7,284 nt of DNA from Clostridia bacterium. GTDB lineage: Bacteria > Bacillota > Clostridia > Christensenellales > Borkfalkiaceae. The position numbers and the translations under genes are program-made. This document shows, in pieces, positions 1 through 5,907 of the stretch. Location: NCBI GenBank assembly GCA_017646945.1, contig JAGCLN010000096.1, forward strand, positions 1 to 7,284. Direction: 5' to 3'. Each line of letters opens with the position of its first letter. Positions within the stretch are counted from its first letter, which is position 1. The notes under the pieces are model-generated. The model saw only the letters and a list, made by a program, of their open reading frames with translations, searched no databases and was not told the DNA's origin.

Positions 1-2
1 AC

Positions 3-227
3 GAAACGCCCGTTAATACCTTTATCGTTGCAAGGGTAAAAATTCTTGAAACGTTACAGTTCAAGTATGAAAATTTAGTTATAAACGATAGGGCGGTAGA
101 ACTTTGCTACGCGCTATCCGAGTTCAAAACGGGCGGAGAAATTAAGGAAAAATCTTACGAAATTATAGGTGATAAAATCGTAGTTACCTTAGTGGTAAGG
201 CGCGTTTTATACGGAGGGAACAGTTGA
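3..227 (+). CDS. yqfD: YqfD-like sporulation protein, C-terminal fragment
   Basis: This is an open frame entering from the left edge, with 74 codons before the TGA at 225-227; the start lies outside the window. The fragment has the layout of the YqfD C-terminus: an alpha segment (around AVELCYALSEF) followed by a basic linker and a final beta strand pair ending in IVVTLVVRRVLYG. There is no sharp catalytic motif, so the name rests mainly on position: in Bacillota, yqfD directly precedes phoH and the pgpH-ybeY-era genes. In Bacillus subtilis YqfD is a membrane-associated sporulation protein made in the mother cell; its biochemical role is not settled. The stop overlaps the TTG start of phoH (TTGA), which implies coupled translation. 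If the name is right, the host belongs to a spore-forming lineage. Confidence 0.6.
   Translation, partial: ETPVNTFIVARVKILETLQFKYENLVINDRAVELCYALSEFKTGGEIKEKSYEIIGDKIVVTLVVRRVLYGGNS
213..218 (+). promoter_or_regulatory. Ribosome binding site that fixes the TTG start of phoH
   Basis: GGAGGG lies 5 nt upstream of TTG at 224-226. No ATG occurs in this frame until about position 470, inside the N-terminal domain. The strong Shine-Dalgarno and the TTGA overlap with the previous stop therefore decide for the TTG start. Confidence 0.75.
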
Positions 228-1210
228 AAGAATATACGGTTGAAATTAAATCGGGCAACAAACTTGCCGAGTTCTTAGGCGTTTTTGATGAAAACTTAAA
301 CGTTTTAAGCAAGGAACTTTCAGTCGTTGCGTACGTTGACGACGGGTTTATTAAAGTTTCCGGCGAAAAGGAAAAGGTTGAGTTTGCAAAAACGGTTATC
401 GAAAAACTCTTAGACGTTGTAAGCGTTAGCGAACCGCTTGATAAATCGAGAATTTTATACTGCATAGACATGGCGCGTGAAGGTAATCTTGACGGGGTTG
501 AGAAGATTTTTAGCGGTGTTATAGCCGTAACGTCAAGGGGCAAGCAAATAAAGCCCAAAACGGTAGGTCAAAAAAAGTACGTTGACGCTATCAATAAAAA
601 TACCATAGTCTTCGGCGTTGGCCCTGCGGGTACGGGTAAAACTTACCTTGCCGTGTGCATGGCGGCGGTTGCTTACAAGCAAAAACTCACCGAGAAAATT
701 ATTCTCACTCGCCCTGCGGTTGAAGCGGGTGAAAAACTCGGCTTTTTACCCGGCGACTTGCAAAATAAGGTAGACCCCTATCTAAGACCGCTCTACGATG
801 CGCTCGGTGAAATGTTTGGGTATGAAACTTACCAAAAACTCATTGAGAAGGGCGTTATTGAAATCGCGCCGTTAGCGTATATGCGCGGTAGAACGCTTTC
901 AAACAGTTACGTTATCTTAGACGAAGCGCAAAACACCACCAAGGAACAAATGAAGATGTTCTTAACAAGGCTTGGCGAAAACAGTAAAATGCTAATCACG
1001 GGTGACGTTACTCAAATAGACCTTCCGCAAGGCAAGGAAAGCGGGCTTATTCACGCAACAAAAATCTTAAAAAATATAGACGGGATTGAAACCGTTCTAC
1101 TCACTCATAAAGACGTGGTTCGTAACCCCTTAGTTTCCGAAATAGTTAAGGCTTACGTAAAACACGAAGAAAAATCTCAAAAGGATATTAAAAATGACAG
1201 CGACAAATAA
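224..1210 (+). CDS. phoH: PhoH family protein (PhoH-like ATPase, KH domain plus P-loop)
   Basis: A 328-residue cytoplasmic P-loop ATPase of the PhoH/PhoL family, close to the usual family length. Residues about 1-65 look like the N-terminal KH-type RNA-binding region. The ATPase core follows, with Walker A GPAGTGKT at 133-140, the family block LTRPAVEAGEKLGF at 161-174, the Walker B stretch VILDEAQN at 230-237, GDVTQIDLP at 260-268 and a terminal HKDVVRNPLV at 295-304. All key motifs are intact. PhoH proteins are linked to RNA metabolism, and the almost universal neighbourhood with ybeY (also present here) supports a role in rRNA processing or quality control; the exact substrate is not known. 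Translation starts at TTG. The 3' end overlaps the next gene by 17 bp. I find no GGA among about 25 glycine codons, a useful reference for the codon contrast with the genes after 5900. Confidence 0.96.
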   Translation: MKEYTVEIKSGNKLAEFLGVFDENLNVLSKELSVVAYVDDGFIKVSGEKEKVEFAKTVIEKLLDVVSVSEPLDKSRILYCIDMAREGNLDGVEKIFSGVIAVTSRGKQIKPKTVGQKKYVDAINKNTIVFGVGPAGTGKTYLAVCMAAVAYKQKLTEKIILTRPAVEAGEKLGFLPGDLQNKVDPYLRPLYDALGEMFGYETYQKLIEKGVIEIAPLAYMRGRTLSNSYVILDEAQNTTKEQMKMFLTRLGENSKMLITGDVTQIDLPQGKESGLIHATKILKNIDGIETVLLTHKDVVRNPLVSEIVKAYVKHEEKSQKDIKNDSDK

Positions 1211-2648
1211 CGATTTAAACTTAAAAGAAAAGGGTTATTTCAAGCCTGCGTTGGCGTTCTTTTTCAACACGATAGTAGTAATTATAGTTATGCTTTCTTT
1301 TTTAACGGCGAAATGCGGTGGCGTTAAAGAAACTTTCAACTACGCCATCTCGAACACAAAATTAACGGTATTCGTTTTATTTTCCGTTATTTTATTATCG
1401 GTTGTAGCCTACCTTTACTTTTTAAACCAAAACAAGCAAATCTTTTTTAGACCTAAAAAGATAACCATGATATACACGGCGGTTATCCTTTCAATGATAG
1501 CGTGCTACTTATTCGGTATGATAAGCGTGTACTTGCGCCCCGTATCGCTTTGCGCGTTGTTTATTCTTATTTTAGTGGACAAGCGCACGGCGGTGTTTAT
1601 GAACTGCGTGTTCGCGCTTTTAATGATGCTTACCGACCTTTTGTGCGTTTCCTTTGCAGGTAGCGGTAACTACGTTTTAGTATCGCTCGTTATTTGCTTT
1701 GCAACGGGAATGTTCTCAGTCTTTTTAGTAGACGGCGAAGGTTCGCGCGGTAAAGTTTTGGTAATGGGTTTTATAATTTCACTTCCCGTAATCATATCTT
1801 CGGCGGTAATGGAATTTACGCTGAGCTTAAACACGATGTTATTCCCCGTGCTTTTCGCGCTCGGTAGCGGATTAGTTTCTACCGCGCTTATGACGGTTGT
1901 TTTACCTGCGTTTGAAGTGGCTTTCGGCGCGCTCACAAATTTCAGGCTCACCGAACTTACCGACCATAAGGCTAAACTCATTAAAGAACTTTCACTTTCC
2001 GCGCCCGGAACGTTTAGCCACACCATTATCGTTGCTATGCTTGCCGAAGCGTGCGGAAACGCGATAGGCGAAAACCCCTTGCTCATTCGCGCTTGCGCTT
2101 ACTATCACGATATGGGCAAGCTTAAAAACCCCGAAATGTTCACGGAAAACCAAACGGGCAAAAACCCCCACGATGCGCTTTCGCCAGAACTATCAACCGA
2201 TATTATTCGTTCGCACGCTAAAGACGGCGCTGAACTCATTAGAAAACGCAGGCTTCCCGAAGCGTTTGCCGAAGCGGCGGAACAACACCACGGAACATTA
2301 CCTATAAGGTATTTCTATATGAAAGCGAGCAAGTTTACCGATGGTAAACTCGCACTTGATAATTTTAGTTATTACGGACCTAAGCCCCAAAACAAGATTA
2401 ACGCAATCATAATGATTTGCGATGCTTGTGAAGCAAAGGTAAGGTCGGTTAGCAACCGCACTCACGAAAACGTTGATAAAGCCGTTAAGGAAATTATCGA
2501 AGAGAGAATGGATATGGACCAATTCAACGAGTGCGATATCACCTTCCAAGAACTCGGCGTTATAAGAAACACTATAACCAACACTTTATCCGGCGTATAT
2601 CACGATAGAGTTAAATACCCTAAACTTAAATCGGGGGGAAGAAGATAA
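1194..2648 (+). CDS. pgpH: Membrane HD-domain protein, PgpH/YqfF c-di-AMP phosphodiesterase family, lacking the extracellular domain
   Basis: A 484-residue membrane protein. The cytoplasmic C-terminal half (about 240-484) is a clear PgpH/YqfF HD domain: the linker LPAFEVAFG at 237-245, then H276, the H305-D306 pair in YYHDMGK, H326, H341, H365-H366 in EQHHGT and D410. These are the residues expected to hold the metal pair that hydrolyses cyclic di-AMP to pApA. The N-terminal half has about eight hydrophobic segments (roughly 17-38, 56-77, 90-112, 114-128, 132-153, 160-179, 187-207, 213-240). Family members are normally around 700 residues and carry a large extracellular 7TMR-HDED domain after the first membrane helix. 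Here helices 1 and 2 are separated by only about 17 residues, so that domain is absent. The frame is continuous, so this is not a frameshift effect. Start ATG 1194 has AAGGA about 8 nt upstream and lies inside the phoH end. The HD-domain call is very safe; the enzymatic activity is inferred from the family. Confidence 0.92.
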   Translation: MTATNNDLNLKEKGYFKPALAFFFNTIVVIIVMLSFLTAKCGGVKETFNYAISNTKLTVFVLFSVILLSVVAYLYFLNQNKQIFFRPKKITMIYTAVILSMIACYLFGMISVYLRPVSLCALFILILVDKRTAVFMNCVFALLMMLTDLLCVSFAGSGNYVLVSLVICFATGMFSVFLVDGEGSRGKVLVMGFIISLPVIISSAVMEFTLSLNTMLFPVLFALGSGLVSTALMTVVLPAFEVAFGALTNFRLTELTDHKAKLIKELSLSAPGTFSHTIIVAMLAEACGNAIGENPLLIRACAYYHDMGKLKNPEMFTENQTGKNPHDALSPELSTDIIRSHAKDGAELIRKRRLPEAFAEAAEQHHGTLPIRYFYMKASKFTDGKLALDNFSYYGPKPQNKINAIIMICDACEAKVRSVSNRTHENVDKAVKEIIEERMDMDQFNECDITFQELGVIRNTITNTLSGVYHDRVKYPKLKSGGRR

Positions 2649-3125
2649 GTGGCAACAATCACTATATCAAAAAACAAAAAACTTCCTTTCAACGCAAGCG
2701 CGGTAGCCGATGCCGTTTATACCGTTTTAAACCAAACGGGTAAACTTTCAGTCGAAATAAATATCGTTAGTGAAGATTATATCAAAAACCTAAACCTTTC
2801 AACCCGAAATATAGATAAGGTAACGGACGTTTTGTCCTATCCTTCTCTTGACGGCGTTAGGTATAAAGATATAACCTTAAAAGACTTCCCTTTGGACGTT
2901 GACGGTAGCGGAAAGAGAGTGTTTTTAGGCAGTATTATAATCTGCGAAAAGCGAGCGATTTCTCAAGCGGAAGAGTTCGGTCATAGCGTAGATAGGGAAC
3001 TATGTTACCTTTGCGCGCACGGATTTTTGCACCTTTTCGGTTACGACCATTTAACTGAGAAAGACGATAAAGAAATGAGAGCCTTAGCCGATAAGGTTAT
3101 GGAAATTTTGAAAATTACAAGGTAA
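2649..3125 (+). CDS. ybeY: Endoribonuclease YbeY (16S rRNA maturation)
   Basis: A 158-residue, single-domain zinc-dependent endoribonuclease of the YbeY/UPF0054 family, needed for 16S rRNA 3' end maturation and ribosome quality control in the cytoplasm. The zinc motif HGFLHLFGYDH at 124-134 supplies H124, H128 and H134. Upstream are the family blocks with R53 and TDVLSYP at 59-65. The block usually written LGDI(V/I)IS reads LGSIIIC at 93-99, so the usual acidic residue is serine (S95). Length is normal. The start is GTG 2649, immediately after the TAA of the HD protein with no spacer; a G-run at 2633-2638 followed by GAAGA acts as the ribosome binding site. The gene sits between pgpH and era as in many Bacillota, but dgkA and cdd, which often lie between ybeY and era, are absent. 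Confidence 0.96.
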   Translation: MATITISKNKKLPFNASAVADAVYTVLNQTGKLSVEINIVSEDYIKNLNLSTRNIDKVTDVLSYPSLDGVRYKDITLKDFPLDVDGSGKRVFLGSIIICEKRAISQAEEFGHSVDRELCYLCAHGFLHLFGYDHLTEKDDKEMRALADKVMEILKITR

Positions 3126-3128
3126 ATT

Positions 3129-4019
3129 ATGAAAAGTGGAACGGTAGCGGTAGTCGGCAGGGCAAACGCCGGCAAATCAACGCTTATAAACGTAATAGTA
3201 GGGGAAAAGGTTGCAATCGTTTCCCCCAAACCCCAAACTACGAGGGATAGGATACTCGGTATTCTTACGACCGATAACTATCAAATCGTGTTTGAAGATA
3301 CGCCCGGTTTTTACAGGTCGAAGACCGAACTTAACAAAAAGATGCAAAAGACCGCACGCAAAACGGCAAAAGACGTTGACGTGGTTTTATTCGTGCTTGA
3401 CGGTCACGAAGGTGTAAAGGATGAAGACTTGCAACTTTTATCTTCCGTTGTGTCAGACGTGCCCGTTATCGTAGCGATGAGCAAAACGGATATTATGCCC
3501 AAGGAAAATATCCCTGAAAACTTAGTTAAAATCGCAAGTGTTGAAGGCGTGGCGGAAATCGTTCCCGTTTCGGCGAGAAAGAACAGGAATATTCGCGAAC
3601 TTATTGACGCGGTTCTTTCCTATCTTCCCACCCAAAACAAAATCTTTGAAGAAGATATAATATCGGATAAATCGTCAAAGTTCATGGTGGCGGAAATTTT
3701 AAGGGAAAAGATACTTTTAAAAGTGGATAAAGAAATACCGCACGGCGTTGCAGTTTTAGTTAATCTTTTTGAATTAAAGCCGAGCGGAACTTATGAAATA
3801 AGTTTGGATATCGTTTGCGAAAAACAGAACCATAAGGCGATTATCATAGGTAAACAAGGCGCAATGATAAAAGAAATTAGCGCGTTTGCCCGCCAAGATA
3901 TGGAAAAGTTTTTGGGCGCGAAAGTATTTTTAACAACGTACGTTAAAGTAAAGGAAAACTGGCGAGATAAAGAAGCGCTTATAACGGAGTTTGGCTATAC
4001 CGATGAGAGCAAGGCGTAA
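3129..4019 (+). CDS. era: GTPase Era (30S ribosome assembly)
   Basis: A 296-residue Era GTPase of normal length, with an N-terminal G domain (about 1-168) and a C-terminal KH domain (about 185-290) that binds the 3' end of 16S rRNA during small-subunit assembly. Visible motifs are G1 GRANAGKST (10-18), G2 region PKPQTTR (33-39), G3 DTPG (57-60), G4 SKTD (118-121), G5 SAR (148-150) and the KH loop IGKQGAMIK (240-248). Two G-motif positions are unusual. The common GRPNVGKS reads GRANAGKS, and the guanine-specificity motif NKxD reads SKTD. All other motifs are intact, so it is most likely functional. The start ATG lies 3 nt after the ybeY stop with AAGG at 3119-3122. The end overlaps trmB by 17 nt. 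Confidence 0.96.
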   Translation: MKSGTVAVVGRANAGKSTLINVIVGEKVAIVSPKPQTTRDRILGILTTDNYQIVFEDTPGFYRSKTELNKKMQKTARKTAKDVDVVLFVLDGHEGVKDEDLQLLSSVVSDVPVIVAMSKTDIMPKENIPENLVKIASVEGVAEIVPVSARKNRNIRELIDAVLSYLPTQNKIFEEDIISDKSSKFMVAEILREKILLKVDKEIPHGVAVLVNLFELKPSGTYEISLDIVCEKQNHKAIIIGKQGAMIKEISAFARQDMEKFLGAKVFLTTYVKVKENWRDKEALITEFGYTDESKA

Positions 4020-4677
4020 AAAACATTTAGACGAGCGAACGGATATTATCCGCGATATAATAGTAGTTCAAAAAACGAGTGACGTTTTGGGGTTTGAAGA
4101 AAGCGAGCGTTACGACGTAAAAACCCCTTTTGACCTTTTTAAAAACGACAACCCAGTTGAGCTTGAAATAGGTTGCGGTAAGGGTAGGTTCATCGTTGAA
4201 AAGGCAATGGCGAATAAAAATATTAACTATCTTGGCGTTGAAATTCAACAAAACGTGCTTATAACCGGCGCGGAAAGAGTTAAGAAAGAAGGTCTTTCAA
4301 ACGTAAAACTCTTTAACTGTGGCGCGGAAATTTTAAAGTACGAACTTCCCGCAAAGTCGATAGATAAACTCTATCTTAACTTTTCTTGCCCGTACCCTAA
4401 AAAGCAGTATGAAAACCACCGCTTAACCTACTTTTCCTTTTTGGAAATCTATAAATACCTTTTAAAAGACGGGGCGGAAATTCACTTCAAAACGGATAAC
4501 GATGATTTCTTTGAGTTTTCCGTTAATTCGTTTTTAGAAAACGGTTTTGAAATTACCTATAAAACCTTCGACCTTCACGCTGAAAACCCCGTGGATAACG
4601 TTATGACCGAGTACGAGCAAAAGTTCGTTGCGCTCGGCAAAAATATAAATAAACTTGTAGCAAAGGTGAAATTATGA
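4003..4677 (+). CDS. trmB: tRNA (guanine-N7-)-methyltransferase TrmB
   Basis: A 224-residue SAM-dependent methyltransferase that makes m7G46 in the tRNA variable loop. The SAM-binding motif is EIGCGKGRF at 55-63, followed by the acidic VE at 79-80, then NFSCPYPKK at 126-134, HR at 139-140, KTDN at 163-166 and TEYEQKF at 202-208, in the family order. The block usually written (F)SDPWPKK carries cysteine in place of the conserved aspartate (C129) and tyrosine in place of tryptophan. I chose ATG 4003 over an in-frame TTG at 3991 because TrmB proteins usually begin MRxR. GGAG at 3986-3989 would also leave only 1 nt before the TTG, but 13 nt before the ATG. The gene overlaps era by 17 nt and its stop shares ATGA with the next gene. 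trmB is not a standard neighbour of era, so this is a lineage-specific extension of the operon. Confidence 0.92.
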   Translation: MRARRKKHLDERTDIIRDIIVVQKTSDVLGFEESERYDVKTPFDLFKNDNPVELEIGCGKGRFIVEKAMANKNINYLGVEIQQNVLITGAERVKKEGLSNVKLFNCGAEILKYELPAKSIDKLYLNFSCPYPKKQYENHRLTYFSFLEIYKYLLKDGAEIHFKTDNDDFFEFSVNSFLENGFEITYKTFDLHAENPVDNVMTEYEQKFVALGKNINKLVAKVKL

Positions 4678-5528
4678 TTACTAAAACCATCAACTTGTAC
4701 GAATATTTTGGGATTGAAAAGCCCGCGAACGCGCGTGGCGACTTGGCTATTTTAAACCCGGGCAGATTCCGTGAATACGGTATTGATAGAAAACGCCCCG
4801 CCGTTTTAGTTATGCCGGGTGGCGGTTATCAATATACCAGCGAAAGAGAAGCCGAACCCGTTGCGTTTAAATTCTTAGCGCAAGGCTACGTTCCTTTTAT
4901 TCTTTATTACTCGGTAGCGCCTGCAACCTATCCGCAAGCCTTTAAAGAATCGGCTATGGCTATGGTGTATATTCGTGAAAACGCTGAAGAACTCGGCGTT
5001 TTACCAAGCAAAGTATCGGCAATCGGCTTTTCGGCAGGCGGTCACTTATGCGGTTGCTTAGCAACGCTTACCGGCGATAGCGTTCTAGATTTTTTAGGTA
5101 ACAAAAAGCCCTTGGCTAAACCTGATGCGTGCGCGCTTATGTATCCCGTTATCACAAGCGGAGCAAAATCACACGGCGGTTCTATCGCTAACATTAGCGG
5201 TGGAGATAAAGAACTTATGGAATTTTTATCGCTTGAAAAACGCGTTAGCAAAGATTCCGTTCCCGCGTATATGTTCGCAACGGTTAACGATGGTTGCGTT
5301 CCTTGTAAAAACGCTCTCTTAATGGCTTGTGCTTACGAAGAAAACGGCGTGCCTTTCTCTTTACACATCTTGGAAAAGGGTACTCACGGCCTTTCGGTAA
5401 ACGACGTTACTTCCGATACCAACAAAGCCCTGCAAGACCGCGCGCCTTCAACCCCCGTCAACTATAACGACTGGATAAATCAATTATTCACTTGGCTTAA
5501 CGAACGCGGATTTATTCCCGAAAATTAA
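4674..5528 (+). CDS. Alpha/beta hydrolase, acetyl-esterase type (BD-FAE/Aes-like)
   Basis: A 284-residue serine hydrolase resembling the acetyl-esterase/xylan-esterase branch of alpha/beta hydrolases. The oxyanion-hole strand ends in MPGGGY (47-52). The nucleophile elbow is GFSAGGH (118-124, S120), the acid is most likely D206 in VNDGCVP (204-210), and the histidine is H238 in GTHGL (236-240). The triad is therefore complete. There is no signal peptide or membrane segment, so it should act in the cytoplasm, probably deacetylating imported small sugars or other acyl esters; the real substrate cannot be read from the sequence. It is coupled to trmB by an ATGA overlap with AAAGGTG just upstream, and is the last gene of the operon, ahead of a hairpin terminator. 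It has no obvious functional link to the RNA-maturation genes. Confidence 0.87.
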   Translation: MITKTINLYEYFGIEKPANARGDLAILNPGRFREYGIDRKRPAVLVMPGGGYQYTSEREAEPVAFKFLAQGYVPFILYYSVAPATYPQAFKESAMAMVYIRENAEELGVLPSKVSAIGFSAGGHLCGCLATLTGDSVLDFLGNKKPLAKPDACALMYPVITSGAKSHGGSIANISGGDKELMEFLSLEKRVSKDSVPAYMFATVNDGCVPCKNALLMACAYEENGVPFSLHILEKGTHGLSVNDVTSDTNKALQDRAPSTPVNYNDWINQLFTWLNERGFIPEN

Positions 5529-5532
5529 AACC

Positions 5533-5554
5533 AAGCCCATATTTATGGGCTTTT
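5533..5554 (+). terminator. Short hairpin terminator at the end of the operon
   Basis: AAGCCCAT pairs perfectly with ATGGGCTT (8 bp) around the loop ATTT, and the stem runs into a short T run (5551-5554). It lies 4 nt after the esterase stop and only 2 nt before the tRNA. The short T tract suggests an incomplete terminator, which would let some transcription pass into the tRNA. Confidence 0.75.
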
Positions 5555-5556
5555 AT

Positions 5557-5639
5557 GTGGACGTGGCGGAACTGGCAGACGCTCAGGTCTCAGAAGCCTG
5601 TGGTTACCCGTGTGAGTTCAAATCTCATCGTCCGCACCA
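5557..5639 (+). tRNA. tRNA-Leu (anticodon CAG)
   Basis: The gene has a full class II cloverleaf. Acceptor stem GTGGACG (5557-5563) pairs with CGTCCGC (5629-5635), with one G-U, and ACCA is encoded at 5636-5639. The D arm includes AACTGGCAGAC. Anticodon stem CAGGT/GCCTG (5584-5588 with 5596-5600) encloses loop CTCAGAA with CAG at 5591-5593. An 11-nt variable arm (5601-5611) follows, then T stem GTGAG/CTCAT with loop TTCAAAT (5612-5628). The long variable arm and the CAG anticodon give leucine, reading CUG. The esterase terminator sits 2 nt upstream, so the tRNA either depends on readthrough or on a promoter I cannot identify. It is followed by a strong terminator. Confidence 0.95.
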
Positions 5640-5641
5640 AC

Positions 5642-5681
5642 AAAAAACGCACTTTTGTCTTATGACAAAGGTGCGTTTTTT
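5642..5681 (+). terminator. Strong, probably bidirectional intrinsic terminator after the tRNA
   Basis: An 18-bp stem (5642-5659 with 5664-5681) closes over the loop TTAT. It is perfect except for one G-U pair. The stem starts with AAAAAACGC and ends with GCGTTTTTT, so it carries a T run on both strands and should stop transcription in either direction. It isolates the tRNA and operon from the cassette downstream. Confidence 0.92.
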
Positions 5682-5682
5682 G

Positions 5683-5857
5683 AATGATGTTTGCCTGCGG
5701 CAAATGATGACGGCTTCGCCTAATGATGAACGCTGAAGCGAATGATGTGTGCCTGACGGCACATTGAGGCAAACATCGCATCATTGCGAAACGAAGTGGA
5801 GCAACATCATTTTGAGCGAAGCGAAAAACATCATATTGCCGTAGGCGATGCATCATT
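5683..5857. repeat. Hairpin-mosaic repeat block with AATGATG / CATCATT units
   Basis: AATGATG occurs at 5683, 5703, 5722 and 5741 (steps of 20, 19, 19). Its reverse complement CATCATT occurs at 5779, 5805, 5829 (ends CATCATA) and 5851 (steps 26, 24, 22). Between units lie small palindromes: TTTGCC-TGC-GGCAAA (5690-5704), GGC-TTC-GCC (5712-5720), CGCT-GA-AGCG (5731-5740), TGTGCC-TGAC-GGCACA (5748-5763) and ATTGCC-GTA-GGCGAT (5835-5849). The four forward units can pair in nested order with the four reverse ones, so the block could fold as one long branched hairpin in DNA or RNA. No coding frame with plausible content runs through it. It resembles a dispersed intergenic repeat or MITE-like element rather than a CRISPR; only one copy lies in this window, so dispersal is inference. 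Confidence 0.8.
5686..5777. repeat. 11-bp perfect long-range inverted repeat inside the block
   Basis: GATGTTTGCCT at 5686-5696 is the exact reverse complement of AGGCAAACATC at 5767-5777. It encloses three of the small hairpins. This pairing competes with the local TTTGCC/GGCAAA hairpin, so the block has at least two alternative folds. Confidence 0.75.
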
Positions 5858-5885
5858 TGACAAACAAACAGTTATGAGATACAAT
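5857..5885 (+). promoter_or_regulatory. Near-consensus vegetative sigma promoter of the accessory cassette
   Basis: TTGACA at 5857-5862, a 17-bp spacer, then TACAAT at 5880-5885. Both boxes and the spacing fit the housekeeping sigma factor almost perfectly, and transcription would begin near 5892. That leaves a leader of about 16 nt before the ATG at 5908. The first T of the -35 box is the last base of the final CATCATT repeat unit, so the repeat block ends exactly at the promoter. Confidence 0.82.
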
Positions 5886-5907
5886 ATTTATAATATGAGG
5901 TGCGGCT

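Noticed and set aside
184..558. Minus-strand open frames opposite phoH, pgpH, era, trmB, the esterase and the NTase
   Set aside because: They lie wholly opposite strongly supported genes, have no domain signature and no convincing ribosome binding site.
3991..4002. TTG start for trmB at 3991
   Set aside because: The nearest Shine-Dalgarno (GGAG 3986-3989) would be only 1 nt away, and the family begins MRxR, matching ATG 4003.
5545..5736. Plus-strand 63-codon open frame across the tRNA
   Set aside because: It covers the tRNA and its terminator; the protein is a translation of tRNA sequence with no plausible domain.
5590..5856. Minus-strand 88-codon open frame beginning in the repeat block
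   Set aside because: It runs through the repeat hairpins, the terminator and antisense through the tRNA. Its C-terminal residues are simply the antisense reading of tRNA-Leu, a known source of false genes.
5683..5857. CRISPR array
   Set aside because: The repeated unit is only 7 bp, the gaps are 12-19 bp palindromes rather than unique spacers, the second half is inverted, and no cas genes are present.
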